From Eretmocerus hayati (Eukaryota > Arthropoda > Insecta > Hymenoptera > Aphelinidae), in NCBI GenBank assembly GCA_029851415.1, contig CM056744.1:91127907-91191906 (forward strand): a DNA stretch of 64,000 bases, given 5' to 3'. The notes beneath the pieces were generated by a model. The model was not told where the DNA came from. It searched no databases and was given only the letters and a program-made list of their open reading frames with translations. Shown in pieces: positions 13,901 through 27,450 of the stretch. Positions within the stretch are counted from its first letter, which is position 1. Each line of letters begins with the position of its first letter. Both the position numbers and the translations under genes were made by a program.

Positions 13901-16900
13901 CGGCAGAGAGGTGTATTTTCATTGTCAAATAGATACAGTGAAAATTTCACGAGCCTCGGTTACCCCTGAGTCAAACCATCAGCATAAACATTCTTAGAGG
14001 TTAAGCACGGTATCTTAAGGTTATCGCATTGATCGTTAAACTGTAAAAGACTGACCGAACAGTTTATGTCCTTATCACGCTCACTTGTAGACAATTACAC
14101 AAATAAGGTGCTCGAACTTTTTTCCTGAGCTCCAGTTAGCTTGGATAGGAGTTCTAGTCAATTTTCAGCGTGAAGTCACAAATAATTGACAAATAAGACA
14201 TATCTGCTGATAATTGGGGATCGATATCTCATAATTAATGCGTCCGATGCTCATGCAAATTCATGTGTAAGTCTATTGGGATCTGATTAATCCATAAGAC
14301 AAACATGTAGGCAGATTCGCGATTTTTGATATAAATCGATCTATTTGGCTACCGTGGAACCGAGGTTACTCCCTTAATAGAGGAGACAGAGAGGTTCGTT
14401 TGTAAATTTGAGATTTGAATACGATTTCTAATCAACAATAAGAATAGGTATTTTGTACAAACAAATGACATTAGCCCGGGGTTCATCGGATACGGCATCA
14501 GCTCAAATATCCTAAGAGTGGTGATTCTCCGCACCAAGAACTTGTTGTCTCCTTCGTGCAAAGCGATACTGGAGAGTTCACCCCTCAGTTAAAAGTTGCT
14601 AATATTTGGGACTCCATTCCTTCCTCAATGCATCACCTTCCACCTTTGGCATCGTAAAAGTAGCAGCTCGAAAAAGATTAGCTATGTTCTCTAGTAGCAA
14701 TCGAGAGTCTCCGACACCTACGTCCGAGGAAAATTGTGAGAAGTAAGATGATTCATTAGATATAATATGAGGAATATGACCTAACGCTCTAGACTGTGAG
14801 AATTTACAGAAGACTCCTGTGATAATTATGCAACGCGGTGAGTTTATAACACAAATGTTTTATTCATATTCATACTTCATAGTTTTTTCTATGACCTGTA
14901 ACACTGTCACGAGATTTAAGACTGAAGAGATCCTATATTCTCACCAGGTGTGTTACAACTTTTGTGGAATGATAAATGAAGATTATATTCTATTCTGATC
15001 TTTCGATCCACTTGAGTGGAGAATATTAGAAATCCACGAGGAAATGACGACTACGCATCATACGATTTGCCACGCATGCTCGCCGAAAGCAGTGTGATTT
15101 GAGATATAAGATTTCGAAATGTCGTCCATTTGTCCAAGATGATCTCTTTAAATTTGATAGGTTTTGCGATGAAAATCAGTTTGAAGGTATGGTACTTGTC
15201 GCAAATCAGAATTACACGATTTACTACAGTTGCTTGGAAATCGTAAATGGACTGGTAATCAATGATAAAAAGTCAACTCCCTCATAACAAAGATGAAGAG
15301 TTATTGTTCCTCTTAAAATTTGAGTGGCTGTTTTCGGTATTCGACTAGCAAAAAATAAAGATAATAAAACTGATCGAACGAGTACATATGAATTTTTTCA
15401 CTCGAGCAACTCAAGTGCCTCAGCCTAAGAAACAAATTTCTATAAAACTGTCGTCAATGTCATAGTGAGCTCAATTAATATTCCACCCCGCAACTTCTAC
15501 ATACAATAATGCGCATACATCGGATCATAAATTCTCACCTCATATCAATTCACAGTCGGATAGGATAGCTCGAGGGTTGAAATACATTTGGAACAAGCGG
15601 GGCATTAAAACTATTGTATACAGGAGTCTCTGACATGTGTCGCGCGCTCGGATAATTGGAGGGGTTCACCGCGGTGGTTCCGTTCCGCGAGTCATACCTT
15701 ACAATTTACCGCCGCATAACTCATATCGCAGAGTAAATACGCTCACCTCACGATCGAGTCACCCTTTCTCTACATTATTGTCTTTTCTCCTTACTCGAGG
15801 GGTGCAAGCGAGAGGACATAGCACAGTTGGCCGTTCGAGTTTCCTACGAGTTTACCCGAGCCTGGGGTAAAGGCGCACTTCTGGAAACTCAATTATTGCA
15901 TTGGGATGGGCGTCTTCCAGGTGCTGGTATTATTTTTTGATATTCACGCTTGTCACTTTTCCCACTGCTCATTTTCATCGTCATTTGATGATTCACGTTT
16001 GCCTATCAATTTCTAATGCACATTTTTATCGAGTTGATTTGTCTCTCCATTATTCTCGATTTGACAAGAACTGAGTGATCAGGCAGAACTCTATCTTTGC
16101 AGTGTCTCCAACAGTCACCAATTGAGTACAAAAGCTCAGGATATGAACAGATATCCTTCCTGTTGAGCAATCAAATCAAGGAACGATTTTTACCAAGAGA
16201 TTCAAAAGCAGCATCTGCTTCATCAATAATTCAAATGGTTTTTAAGAGCAAAAAATGTGCACTCTTTACTCGATCCATTACTTTTATTAGACTTGAGCTT
16301 AGCAAGTTGGCGAATATCGATATCGAAGAGTAAAAATACTGCGGTAAAGAAGAGGAACGAGCAATAGTCATCTGTGTAATAGTTGCCGAGGTGTACAAAT
16401 AGGAACAGAACCGCTCGCGCTGAAGAAAAGTTTGCAAAAGTCGTGTCTTGCCACCACCACCACCACGACTCCCTTTAAATTTACTCGTTAGACATCTTGG
16501 CGCATATACAAGATACGAGAATGGTATACGGGGGCGTTGTTCGCGCGATTCGCAGATTGCAATCAAAGTTTGCTCCCGCTCAAAAGTTTGCTCTGGATTT
16601 TGCGCCATTGTTGTTATTGGGAAGTTGGTTATGGGGTCGTAGTAGTAGTCGTCGTGCTGCGCTAATCGAGCGTTGACGATAAATGGGCCACGATTTCTTT
16701 GCGCACTTTGCTCTCTTTCTTAACTCGTTATTGTTCGCGTCCGAGCTTTTGTTTTTCTTGGTGGATCAGAATGAACCAAAAGCTCGAGGCACCTCGGCCA
16801 AGTTATTAAAGCTGCTCTGATTGTGCATTCAAAACTTGACCGTTTATGTTTATCTCTTCCGAGGTGTATCGCGTTCTCGCTCAATTCGCGAGAATTGTTT

Positions 16901-17280
16901 TTGGGACTTTTCACCTTTTCGTGCACGCACCTACTTCCTGTGTTTTCAGACTTTCGTCTTCTACTAGATTCTATGGTGGGGATCGTGAGAATTATTTTGA
17001 GCACAAACACGACATGATGAATTCATGCCATATGAGGGTTATGGCATCATGAACTTTTCAAGGTCAAACACGAACGAGGTTTTAGCAACGAGTATTTCAT
17101 GATGAAATGCATGAAAAATCATCGCTTTGGATCAAAAAACATGACGCGACAAGTCTATCTTTGTCCTACAATTAAAACTCAGTAAGTTATATAGTAGTCG
17201 AAAGATTAATCGTTTTAAAATGCATGGTCATCTAGTGAAATGGTTCATCATAATCATCAGCTATAATGGATGATAAATAA
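10956..17280. other. No gene recognised
   Basis: About 6.3 kb with only short frames. A CCACCACCACCACCACG run lies at about 16451-16467. I see no exon chain, tRNA or transposon ends here. Confidence 0.5.
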
Positions 17281-17282
17281 TA

Positions 17283-18062
17283 CAGGAGTCCCTCGTTATC
17301 CGCCGGGGTTACGTTTGGAAGAAGTACCGCGTATAACAAAACCGCGGATAATAAGACCTTGGTCTTATGGGAAATAGGGGGTTACGTTCGACAAATTGCT
17401 ATGCATGCATGGTTTTCATTCATTCAACATTGTTGTCACAAAATGACGAGTAAAATAGCACACGAGGATGATATACAATGGATAAAAATGACGAAATTTC
17501 GTAAAATTCATCCGAAAGTAAATATATTTCTAGAAAAAATCTGTCATCTTCGACTGCTTCGCTCGTCTCAAAATATCTCTGTGGAGGCTCGAAGGATGTC
17601 AACATTCGATTCACATGAAGAGAATCATCAAAATATCGAGAACTTAGTCAAAATATTGAAACTTACGGTTGATCAAAAATGCCAGAGCATAATATATAGA
17701 ATTACTGCAGAAATGATGGTGTAAACCTGCGCATAACCAATTTTGACGAATTCGACAGTCCTCTATCCTTCAAAACTTCGACTGACTAAAGAATATGTAT
17801 TGCCAATCCATGTTCCAAGCCTTTTCAGGGAGGAAAGTATCATCCAAACGTAACACATGAGGGGCGGATGGTATTCTGAAAGGTCGCGCATCACTCGTCA
17901 CGAGTGAAATTGCACACAAATGGGTTTATTCTATATCAATCACGGGCATGGGCCCGCGGATAACAAGACTCGACCCGCGGATAGCAAGGGATGGGCGCAA
18001 ATAGGGTAACCGCGGATAACGAAATCCGCTGATAAAAATCCGCGGATACCAAGGGACTCCTG
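17283..18062. mobile_element. Tigger/pogo-like non-autonomous DNA transposon
   Basis: 780 bp flanked by TA on both sides (17281-17282, 18063-18064). Ends are CAGGAGTCCCTCGTTATCCG and, on the other strand, CAGGAGTCCCTTGGTATCCG. This resembles the CAG...GTCCCTC...ATCCG pattern of Tigger/pogo elements. Several GCGGATA words repeat near both ends. A 121-codon frame inside (17359-17724) has no DDE or helix-turn-helix pattern I can recognise, so the element is non-autonomous or decayed. Confidence 0.8.
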
Positions 18063-18370
18063 TAATGAGACTATGTTCGCCAAAATTATGGAACCTCCTT
18101 CTTGCTGGGCCAAGAAGGATGATGCATAAAGTATTATTCCTCTAAATTCAAAGAGAATTGAAGGAACCCGATTCAAAGATGTGTCTACATATGTCTGAAC
18201 CAATGCGGAAAGTGGTTGAGCGCTAGAAGTGGATCCGATACTCACTCATTTTACTTTTTGTCGGAACAAAAGATAGAAATCACCTCGCAACAAAATTTCT
18301 AGTTTATTGTGTCTGATGATATTGATGACGTTGTATCATACTCTTACATTACTTAGAATTATGTGGATAG

Positions 18371-18539
18371 CTACACTGTACAAAATTTTTCCGAAAAACT
18401 TCAACCAATTGGTTCAATGGAAAATTCAACCATTTGGTTGATAATTGTACCAAATGGTTGAAGAAACTGGTTGAATTTTTCATTCAACCAAGTGGTTGAA
18501 GTTCTTCGAAATTTTTTTTTACAGTGTAGAGTATGTTGA
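18371..18539. mobile_element. Small MITE with TACACTGTA ends
   Basis: TACACTGTA at 18372 faces TACAGTGTA at 18530-18538. The subterminal A/T-rich pieces (CAAAATTTTTCCGAA and TTCGAAATTTTTTT) also pair. The inside is several variants of a short palindrome, AACCAATTGGTT, AACCATTTGGTT and AACCAAGTGGTT. Non-coding. Confidence 0.75.
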
Positions 18540-18584
18540 GGCAATATTTTGACAAGCCAAACAACCTACTCTCTAAACCTGTTA

Positions 18585-18674
18585 GAGTCAATTTTGACTC
18601 CAAGGGATTCAGATTCGTGCGACTCCAAGCTTTGAGTCGCACGAATCTGACTCCAAATGAGTCAAATTTGACTC
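18585..18674. repeat. 90-bp hairpin built from GAGTC/GACTC words
   Basis: Near-perfect inverted repeat: GATTCGTGCGACTC on the left and GAGTCGCACGAATC on the right, flanked by GAGTCAATTTTGACTC and GAGTCAAATTTGACTC. It lies 46 bp after the TACACTGTA MITE. Probably a short MITE or its remnant. Confidence 0.65.
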
Positions 18675-21600
18675 ACTTGGAGTGAAATTCAAGTGAAGCT
18701 CACTCCAACGAGTTAAGCATGTAACGATAGAGTGAGAGTTTTAAATTTGGTGATAGAAGTCCTGACTAGAAGTAAGATACTTGATTATTGAGACATTTTA
18801 TCGTCGACGCCGTCCAAAAGTAAGAAAGAACAAATCGACTTTGAAAGATGACTGACTTATCGAAGATCTTGGTGTTGATTTAAGACCGGTTGATAGACGG
18901 AAAAGCGCTTGAAAACGATCAAGAAGATTCTCCATATTAGAAGTTTTCAAGTTGTAAAAGTGGCTTTGCACTTCAGGCAAAATCGATCCAGCTGAATTTT
19001 GGCTTGGGAGCTGCACAAAAACCCTACCGAGACTTGCACGATACAAAACTCTCAAGCTCAACGGAAGTATAAGAAGTTGAAACGATACGCAGTACATCCT
19101 CGAGACGCGCAGAATAGTCATCAATCACGTACCGCAGCGGGTGAGCTTTTCCTCTGCTTCGCTACTGCCGAATATCTCCACGCAAAAGAAGAAGCTGGAT
19201 GGCAAGAAGTGCGGGTATGGGACCAAGTATGAGAGAACACGGGCTACAGAGATAAGAGGGCCAAGTTTGCCTTATATAAAGGCGCGATCGATCCTCTCTC
19301 GCGGCTCGGAGCTACTGTGAAATAGTCGAGAAGGAGGTAAAATGTAAAATGTAGAGCGGGAGTGGTTGAATCGATGCAAAACAGCTGTTTCCGTTATACT
19401 CAATCTCTTCCTCCCACAACCCTGAATTTACTCTCTGTATTTATGTGTGCTGAGCTAGTGATAAGACACGGCCTCGTTGTATTTCTGTAAAAGCCGTGTG
19501 TGTAGAGCAGTGGAAGCGAATCCATCGAATGCACCGAGAGTAGTACATCCCTCAGGAGAAGATAGACGAAGTTAATGTCCCGTCAAGTATATAGAGCAAC
19601 AACGGAAAGGCGTTACTTGTAACCGTGTATCTAAGCTTACGTCCATAAATGATACATATGCACAGTACACACGTGCACATGTGCAGCTCATCAAACTTGA
19701 GCGAAAATTGAAGGTATCACATCAGAGAATTAATTTGAATCGGTTCGGATTTTTGCTTCGTTACCGTCTGATCCAGAACAGAACTCGACGAGTTCCATCT
19801 TGTTTTGGCTAAAATTTGACAGTTGATCGTGTACATTTGTGCAGTGAATATGCGCAGTGTGCACTGCATATGCACGCATATTCATGTTTGTGGACGCACC
19901 CTTACAAAGCGAGGCAGTTGTGAAAATCCAGAGCTTTTCCAATGTGAATCATTTTGGACGCGAATGAGTCGGAGAATTTTGTGTGTCATATAGGGGTGAG
20001 ATAGACACGCGCCTTGTGAATGAAGAATGGTGGGTCTTAAAAGCCTGTGTCTTATATGACATGTATGTGTGAAAACGAGAATCTGAATGTAATGCCACGA
20101 CAGCTGCACATTACACAGCATAATGATCGATTTGATTGAGAATGGTGCGCCCGGATGATGTTTTCTCAATGAGAATCGATCAACATTTGATGCGAACCTA
20201 ATGGAGAAATAAGCCTCTGTAAGAATGATTTTGTTTGGGCTTTATATGTGCAGCAGTGCTGACGAATTTAACGAGATATACAACAACAGTTGCTTTTCAG
20301 CAATGGCCAGATTTTCCCGCAAACATCACTTACGAGACATCAAAATTTGGATTGGTTCAATAATCCGGATATTCATACGTTCAGTAGAGTACAGTGAGTT
20401 AGGAACCAGTTTCCTGTCAGCTGTCAATCTCGTTCTGAGCCCCAGGACACTTACACAAATCAAATAGACTCTGTATGCTCTGGTTATCGACTACTTAACA
20501 CATAGAGAACCCGATGACACGGAACTACGATGATGACGGCGACGACGAACGACGACAATAGAAAATACTGTTATAGTTGACGGAAATGCGGGGGTGGCGA
20601 ATGAACTAGCACGCCCATCATCCATAACGCGTTATAATAGAGTACATCCAACGATCTGATGACTAGTGACCGAGTGATGGTGAGTCTGGACCAATATTGA
20701 CCGTCAGAAACGCGTGACGTATCCGAAAAGGAGAGGAAAAAGCTATAGGAGATAAAAAGAAAGAAATAGAGATGAGCCGAAGCTTTCACGCGAAAGATTT
20801 CGATGGCTGGCTCGAATAAACAACCCCCGCGTCAACGCTACGACAGATCGAAAATTTGTCCACATAAACGTAGTGAACGAGAAAGAGAGTATATGGTATT
20901 GAGTTACGATGATTGACGCGCGTCAGCCTACCTATAAGCAACATCTCATCCCCTGTGTTTGCCTTGGAATCTCGGTGACACGTGCGCGCCAAACCGATCC
21001 TGGCATCTCTTTCTTCCATCGTCACACTCTGCGGATCAATCGCGTATTTCTCATAGAGCCACTGGCGCCTCAAGATCCTTCACTAAACCATCGCTCTGCG
21101 ACGACGCCCGTCGTTTTATTGTGCCCCAAACGTTTATGATGAGATTTCATTTTCCTTCACTATTTCTTGATGTTAAGGCCACATTATGACGTGGACATGG
21201 AGGAAGAGTCCCGATTGAATTGCAGCAAACGCTCTACTACCTGTTTTCGTATCCGTTTGGAAGTGGCTCTCGCGGCTCTTTTTGGGTGAGCTATGTTTGA
21301 CACGGATACAAAAAGTTATCCAAACTGCATTGAAAGTACAAAATGTGTTTTTGGAATGGAAAATTCTCGAACCTTCTGTTTATTTGGTGAATTCAGTCTC
21401 TCAGACCCGAACGATTTCTGAATAATTAACGAAATGATTGGACAATTTGCCGGCACGCTGAACTTCACTACGGGGACAGTTTGGGCCATGTCCCTTACAT
21501 CTTTTCAATGGTACTATCAGTACCAATCAAATTTTTTCGTCTACTTCTTTAATCAGCTGCTTATCGATATCAGTACTATCGACTGATCGCGAATTCATCC

Positions 21601-24179
21601 GAAAATTCAAATACCTAAACTCATGTGATAATCCACCCCAATCATACAAGTCTTTTCTCCGATTTCACAGACTCCCGTATTTAATGGGTGTTTTGAAAAC
21701 AGTGCATTCTCCCGCATGCATGAGGTTGAAGTACTTTGAATTTCAGATTAAAATTTTTTTTTCAAGGGTGAGTAGATATCTTGTTGGAGTCGGAGATCTT
21801 TGGAAACGATTGAAAATCGCTAATTGTTCCTCGTAAATGCGAGCGTTCGAGAACTTTCTAGTAGCTCGGTGCTTGAGCCTCGGTCATTGCCTCTCACCCC
21901 TTCGTTTGTCCTAGAAATCAGATGTTCTATTTTCTTCATGTCAATTGGTCAGTTCAAATGGGCCGTTTGTATGGGGTGACCGAGGCTCTAGGCGACGAGT
22001 TGCTCGAATCGCTCGGGCCACGCCAGTTAGCTACCGCTAGCGGAGCTGCAAGTTTGTAGCAGCTTTCGCGTCTCCGTCTAAGATTCTTGAGCAGGTGCAC
22101 GCCCCTCAACTTTACATAAACTCTCTCTTTTTATATATTTTAATTATCCAAGTGCCGCTTACGCATCTCTCCGCGTCTAATTCTGTACCATTTATGTGAC
22201 ACATTTATTGCAGAATATACTGCTAAGTGATTTTAAGTGAAAATAGTGACTTGTCATTTAAAACACCTTGCACGCTTCCACATCCTCGAAAATCACGACA
22301 AAATATTGTAGAATGGGCTCTGAGGTTTCTACTTCGATCACCTAACCCCAACACCAATTTAGTGCTAAGACTGACACGGCAGCTTCACGACACTACCTCA
22401 AGACTTGAGTGTGGCACTATAACAGTACTAGCAAGAGACCGTGCCCTAAATTTTCTGGTTTTACTTTTATTTCTGAGCTCCAAGTACATCGTGAGAGTGT
22501 TTTGTTCAACACGAACGAGCATTGTTACAGTTTCAGAGCAACCACCAGTTTGGCAACTTCGATTCACTGTAAATACAAAAGTCCATCTTGGGAAGTAGTT
22601 TTGTATTCACCGCTTTTTACTACTTAATTTTTGCCTTAGTCGTGTCTATGCAGCATCAAAAGGTTGTACGATATTTCAAGGTCCTGTTGAACATAAATTT
22701 GACAAACGGGTGCTGGTAATAAATTGATAACTCCGCCGATTCATCGACCCATCTTTCAGATTCAATATCCGCAGTATCCCAAATGAAGACTCAATCTGAA
22801 TGATATTGAATTAACTGAAGGAAAATTTCTGTTCAATTCTGATCTAACTATCACTGATCATGATAGTCGGAATCGTTATAGATCAGTTTGATTGATCGTT
22901 TAAAAATACAAATCTGCTCTGGGGCTCCAAAGCATGCCAGTGGTCTGTTCGATCCAATGAAGACATGTATAGCTCGCAACACTTGGAAGATATCAGGCAA
23001 TTTCGATCTCATCCTGTCTCATGGACCATGTATTTGCACGGTAAGAAGCCAAGCAAAAGCATTCACTCCAGCAAACCAGCATCCAAAGTATCTCTTTACG
23101 CGGGATCGACGAAATTCGATTTCACGTTTATACTCAACGTTCACTGCCTATCTTGCTTCGGACCAAGTACCTCCACTGCTGTTTACCATACGGAGGCGAG
23201 ATTCACTACTACGGTTTTCATTCCATTCAAAAGTAATAACATAGTGTCCTCGGGGGTAAGCCAGGATTCTAAAATCGAGGACAATGACTTGGTTCGTGTG
23301 GACCCAACACCTACCACCAGCTTCACGCGTTTTCTGCAGTAGATGCACGAGGTAATCGATGCAAACCTCTCCGTGGAAATTGAAAATACTCGCTCTCTAG
23401 CCGGAGCGCCGATACGACACATATGGGACACTACATCGAAAGTGACTCGCATCTTCCCCTGAACGCCTGCACTTCCCACTTTCCGTGTTTATAGATACGT
23501 GGGAGATTCCGCCAAAACTGTTAATTTTGGAAGTAATTTGTCCTTGTGGCACATTTCTTACCCTTTTGATCATTCGATTTTCATTCAGTCCCCGATTACC
23601 TTGAATTCAAAATGATGAGTATGCCATGGGAGGTATTGTTATGACAAATAATCTTGAGTTGAGCAGTGCCCTTATCGTCCACGCGACCGTCATCAGATCA
23701 ATATTACGTTTAATCGAGATCCATGGAATGTGACATTTTGACTTTGAGAGCACCGCCCAAACATGCATCGACTCGGATCGACTAGGCCGAATATATAATT
23801 CTAGTGACAACAAACTTCAGTAAAAAATACAAGACTGAGGGATCAAAGTCATTGATACGCTATAATTCGTATGCCAATGGAATGAGACACATTTTTTGAC
23901 TTTGGAAATAATCGTTGGCTCCGCTCGCAAAATTATACTTCAAACTAACGGCCGCGCTACAACCAGGGCTTCGAGACAAAACAAACGAAATGGTACCCAG
24001 GACCAAGTCTACCGTCCGCACAGAAAAGCTCGGGAGGGTCTTTTTGGGATACCAAGGCCGGATGTGTCATAATTTTCCAGTGTCAAAGTGTTCTCCCTTG
24101 TTACACTACGAAAAACTCGGATGGGGCATTGCATTTGTGTATGAGATTACTCCTTCAAATATAAATACCCATCAGATAA
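18675..24179. other. No gene recognised
   Basis: Short frames on both strands without motifs (for example 22227-22598 and 22888-23342). GTGCACATGTGCAG-like dyads occur near 19670 and 19850. A GACGACG-rich tract lies near 20530. Regulatory function is possible but unsupported. Confidence 0.5.
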
Positions 24180-24420
24180 TGTGTTAGGGTGATGACAGAT
24201 AACCCGCTACGACATGAATCTCACGACACGGCACTAATTTCATTCCTGCGAACCTAATAATCGATGGATTGGATTCATTTTTACAGTGCCAGTTATGGAT
24301 CATGAAAATGAATCAAATTCAACCATGATTAGGTCCGCAGGAATGAATTCCGTGTCGTTTCGGGCGGTGTCGTGTCGTGAGATTTGTGTCGTGGCGGGTT
24401 ATCTGTCATTACCCTCACAG
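24180..24420. mobile_element. Palindromic MITE
   Basis: Left end GGGTGATGACAGATAACCCG and right end CGGGTTATCTGTCATTACCC are reverse complements with one change. The inner parts also pair (CATTCCTGCGAACCTAAT with ATTAGGTCCGCAGGAATG), so nearly the whole 240 bp folds into one hairpin. Non-coding. Confidence 0.75.
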
Positions 24421-25597
24421 AAATGCGTTGTGTCCTGTCACATGATGAAATAATGTTTAAAAAAAAGGGCAAGCAAAAATCCTCGTTTCTAAATAGAAAT
24501 TGGTGTCTGAAGTATAAAAAACAGCAATTATCGTCACTAGAAACTATTCTTGTGGTTCCCAAAAGGACGTAACCGGTGGATCCTATTTCTAGATTGGACC
24601 TATCTTACATAATTTTAATACTTTTCGCGGAATCGCCCATATGTGCATGACTCCCAGAAGAGATCTGGATTTGTAGAGAGTCCCGTACTTCCGTGCCCAT
24701 GTAGTTCCTCTCAAAAAGTAGTAGTCTGATGCTCGGGGATTCGCTCTCGCGCCTGATGCTTACCTTTCGCGTTTCTATACTATGTGTACCTATATACCAA
24801 GAGAAGAGATAGCTATCAGCTTTGCATTCGGCTCCCATCAGCGGCTGAGTAGGTAGATACAGGTATAGTAAGAGATGGTTCAGGATGAGGACAGGATAGT
24901 GAGATGGAACCTCCTGTGAGAGCTTGCAGCTTGCAAGCTTCACTTTCTCTAGATGCGATGTGGCTTTTCCTCTGGTACTGCGGTAGTGGTAGATGAGAGG
25001 AAGGAGCTTATTGAGAAGAGCGGACTTGAATTTGGTCGATTTGCGTGCAGACTTGAGGGCTTCTGCACTCGGCTACATCTAAGAGTTTACATACACCATG
25101 AAACGAGAAAATTCTGGAAAGCGTATCAGTGCCTCGTCAACTCATTTTGAAGTTGTTTTTTCATGAGACGAAATGGGTGTGAACTATTCAAGCTGACATC
25201 AGTTTTGAGAGGTAACCCATCTTATTATTGAATTGTGATTTGGCCGAGAGTAGAACTTTTGGATTCGATGGATTAGGTTCCGTGTGCGCGAAGGTCGATC
25301 TAATCTGCTTAATATTGAAATAGTTTTCGAAAAATTTTCATTGCAATGACTGCACTGCGTCATCCGAGATGAGATCACATTCTATCAAGACCTTCAAAGC
25401 TTTCAATGTGAACCACGAGATATTTTTAAAAATGCTCAGTTATATCCAGTTGTCTAGCCTAGTTCCATCTCTTTGTTGAAAAAAAACTATACGCTTCAAT
25501 CATATATTCCTATTACTCTCTGTAGATAATTATAATATGCAGTAATCAAAGTGACGAGAATCCCAGTGTCCAAAATCTAGCGTAATTAATTTTTTGA

Positions 25598-25800
25598 TAT
25601 TGTGTGCGTAAAGTTGTGCCGAAAAAGTACTTTGCGGGTGAGTGTGCGGTGCGCAAAGTTGAGCGAATTCTTTTTTACGCACGATTTTCAGTGCGCAAAG
25701 TTTGAAATCGTGCGCAAAGTTGTCGCGATCGTGCGGAAAGTTGCCATAATCTTGCGCAAAGTTCGCTCATTAGTGTGCAAAGTTGATTTCGTGCAAAAAC
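25598..25800 (+). repeat. GTGCGCAAAGTT array, about 21-bp period
   Basis: About seven copies of a word near GTGCGCAAAGTT start at about 25604, 25650, 25691, 25710, 25731, 25752 and 25773. The last five are spaced 18-21 bp, about two turns of DNA, while the bases between them differ. This spacing makes a seven-residue repeat (such as VRKV-) in the translated frame. I regard that as a by-product, not as evidence of a protein. Confidence 0.7.
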
Positions 25801-25904
25801 ATCGTACCTCATATCCCACCCAATTTCGAGGTTTACGCAATGCGATCAATTCACGGACCATCACTGAAGACAATTTAAATTTCGAATTCTCGCGGACTGA
25901 CTAA

Positions 25905-26405
25905 TAATCACTTCATTTTGTCAGTCATGGCTAAAAATCTGATAACGCTAGCTCTTGTACTGGCTCATGATCATTCTAGGTGCTGTGTGACTCATAGGAT
26001 ATATATTTTTGTACAATAGAAAAAACTATTCTATGTTTTTGCTACCACAATGTTGAGCAATTTTCTTCTACTCGACAAAGCTCATACATTCAGATTGTCT
26101 CATTGAATGAGAGTTATTTAGTCTATCGTGTCAAAGAGTTCGTATAAGTCCAGAGTCAAGTCTATTTAAAGTCAAAGTTCCATTCATCGGAATCAATTAT
26201 AACTTCATTTCGTTAGTCATGGCTAGAAATCTAGTAACGCTAGCTCTTGTACTGACTCATGATCATTCTGAGTGCTATGTGACTCATAAAATATATATAT
26301 TTTTGTTTGAGATGAAAAATGAGCTTATGTTTGTGGTACCACAATATTGAGAAATTTTTTTGTATTCAACAAATCTCAAACATTCAAACATGCTACCTCA
26401 TTAGT
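25905..26405 (+). repeat. Tandem duplication of about 200 bp units
   Basis: 25905-26115 and 26195-26405 share GTCATGGCTA, AACGCTAGCTCTTGTACTG, CTCATGATCATTCT and TGTGACTCATA in the same order, with later similarity around CCACAAT. The copies are diverged and separated by about 80 bp. Non-coding. Confidence 0.65.
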
Positions 26406-27029
26406 TGAAAGTATATGTTCAATACCATTAAATCTATTATTTGTGTTTAATAATTGATTGAGGTAACTAAGCGTTGACTCAAATGTAAATGTGAGCTTTT
26501 CTAGGGTAATTGACGAATTATGGTTGATGCCAACCATTCCCTGGAGGATAATTTTTATTTTTGTATTCAAAACTTTCTAATTACTCAAAAATTCCACCTA
26601 TTCATTAATAAAATGTTGAAAGTTTCTTGTGTATTTCACTCCTAAATTTCATCCTAATCATAGCGTACTCATGTAATGTTTCAACTTCAATTGTTCATAC
26701 CTGTCCAGTAATTTTGAATATTTCTTTCCTATTATATATCCGTTTTCTTCAGTCGAAATTTTCCATATTTGCAAGAACTCAAAAAATTTTACAAACATTC
26801 AGATGACTCGGAGATCAAATTTTTTGCCATGAAATTTAATGGTGTAGCTTTCTATAAAGATGAGAACTTCTTATTTGATATGGATGATAATACTTTTTCA
26901 GTGCGAGTACTTGCATATCTCACATTTGTCTTCTATTAGTACTTCTGAAAGTTGAAATCAAAATTTTTTGGCGATGCGGTAAAATATGATATATCATGAA
27001 GATTTTTTCATAATACATTTTCAGAACTT

Positions 27030-27150
27030 TTTTTTCAGTCGGGGGGCTCCGCCCCCCGAACCCCCCGGCGGGGGCTTTGCCCCCTGCACCCCCACCAGGG
27101 GCTCCGCCCCTGGACCCCGTCCTCGCCCTCCCTTCCCCCCGCCTTCCAAG
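27030..27150. repeat. Very GC-rich palindromic block
   Basis: Three hairpins in a row: GGGGGGCTCCGCCCCCC, GGGGGCTTTGCCCCC and AGGGGCTCCGCCCCT, separated by runs of C. The base composition is quite unlike the AT-rich surroundings, with sharp edges on the left side. It sits between the two GTGCGCAAAGTT clusters. Confidence 0.75.
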
Positions 27151-27235
27151 GGATAGACCGCGGAGAACAACTTTCCGCACCAATATCAAAAAGTATAGTA
27201 AGCAACACGGGCGCAACTTTTCCGCCCTCGTTCCC

Positions 27236-27450
27236 GAAATTCTCGTGCGTAAAAGTGAAACTTTGCGCACAGTTGTAACTTTGCGCACGCTTCGCGGTGC
27301 GCAAAGTCTTCTGCACTGTGCGCAAAGTTATTTTGCGCACAGCGCAAAACACTTTGCTCACGTCGCAGAAGTTACAACTGTGCGCAAAGTTCACTTTTAC
27401 GCACTCATTTCGGGAACTCGTGCGTAAAAGTACTTTGCGCCCTTGTTACT
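27236..27450. repeat. Second GTGCGCAAAGTT cluster, both orientations
   Basis: The same word as at 25.6 kb occurs here in direct and inverted form. An inverted pair, GTGCGTAAAAGTGAAACTTT on the left and GAACTTTGCGCAC-type sequence on the right, flanks several copies. ACTTTTACGCAC is repeated at both sides. No gene is supported. Confidence 0.65.

Noticed and set aside
25598..25904. CRISPR array or repeat protein
   Set aside because: Repeats are about 12 bp with 9-bp gaps, too short for CRISPR, in a eukaryotic setting. The seven-residue repeat is a result of the 21-bp DNA period.
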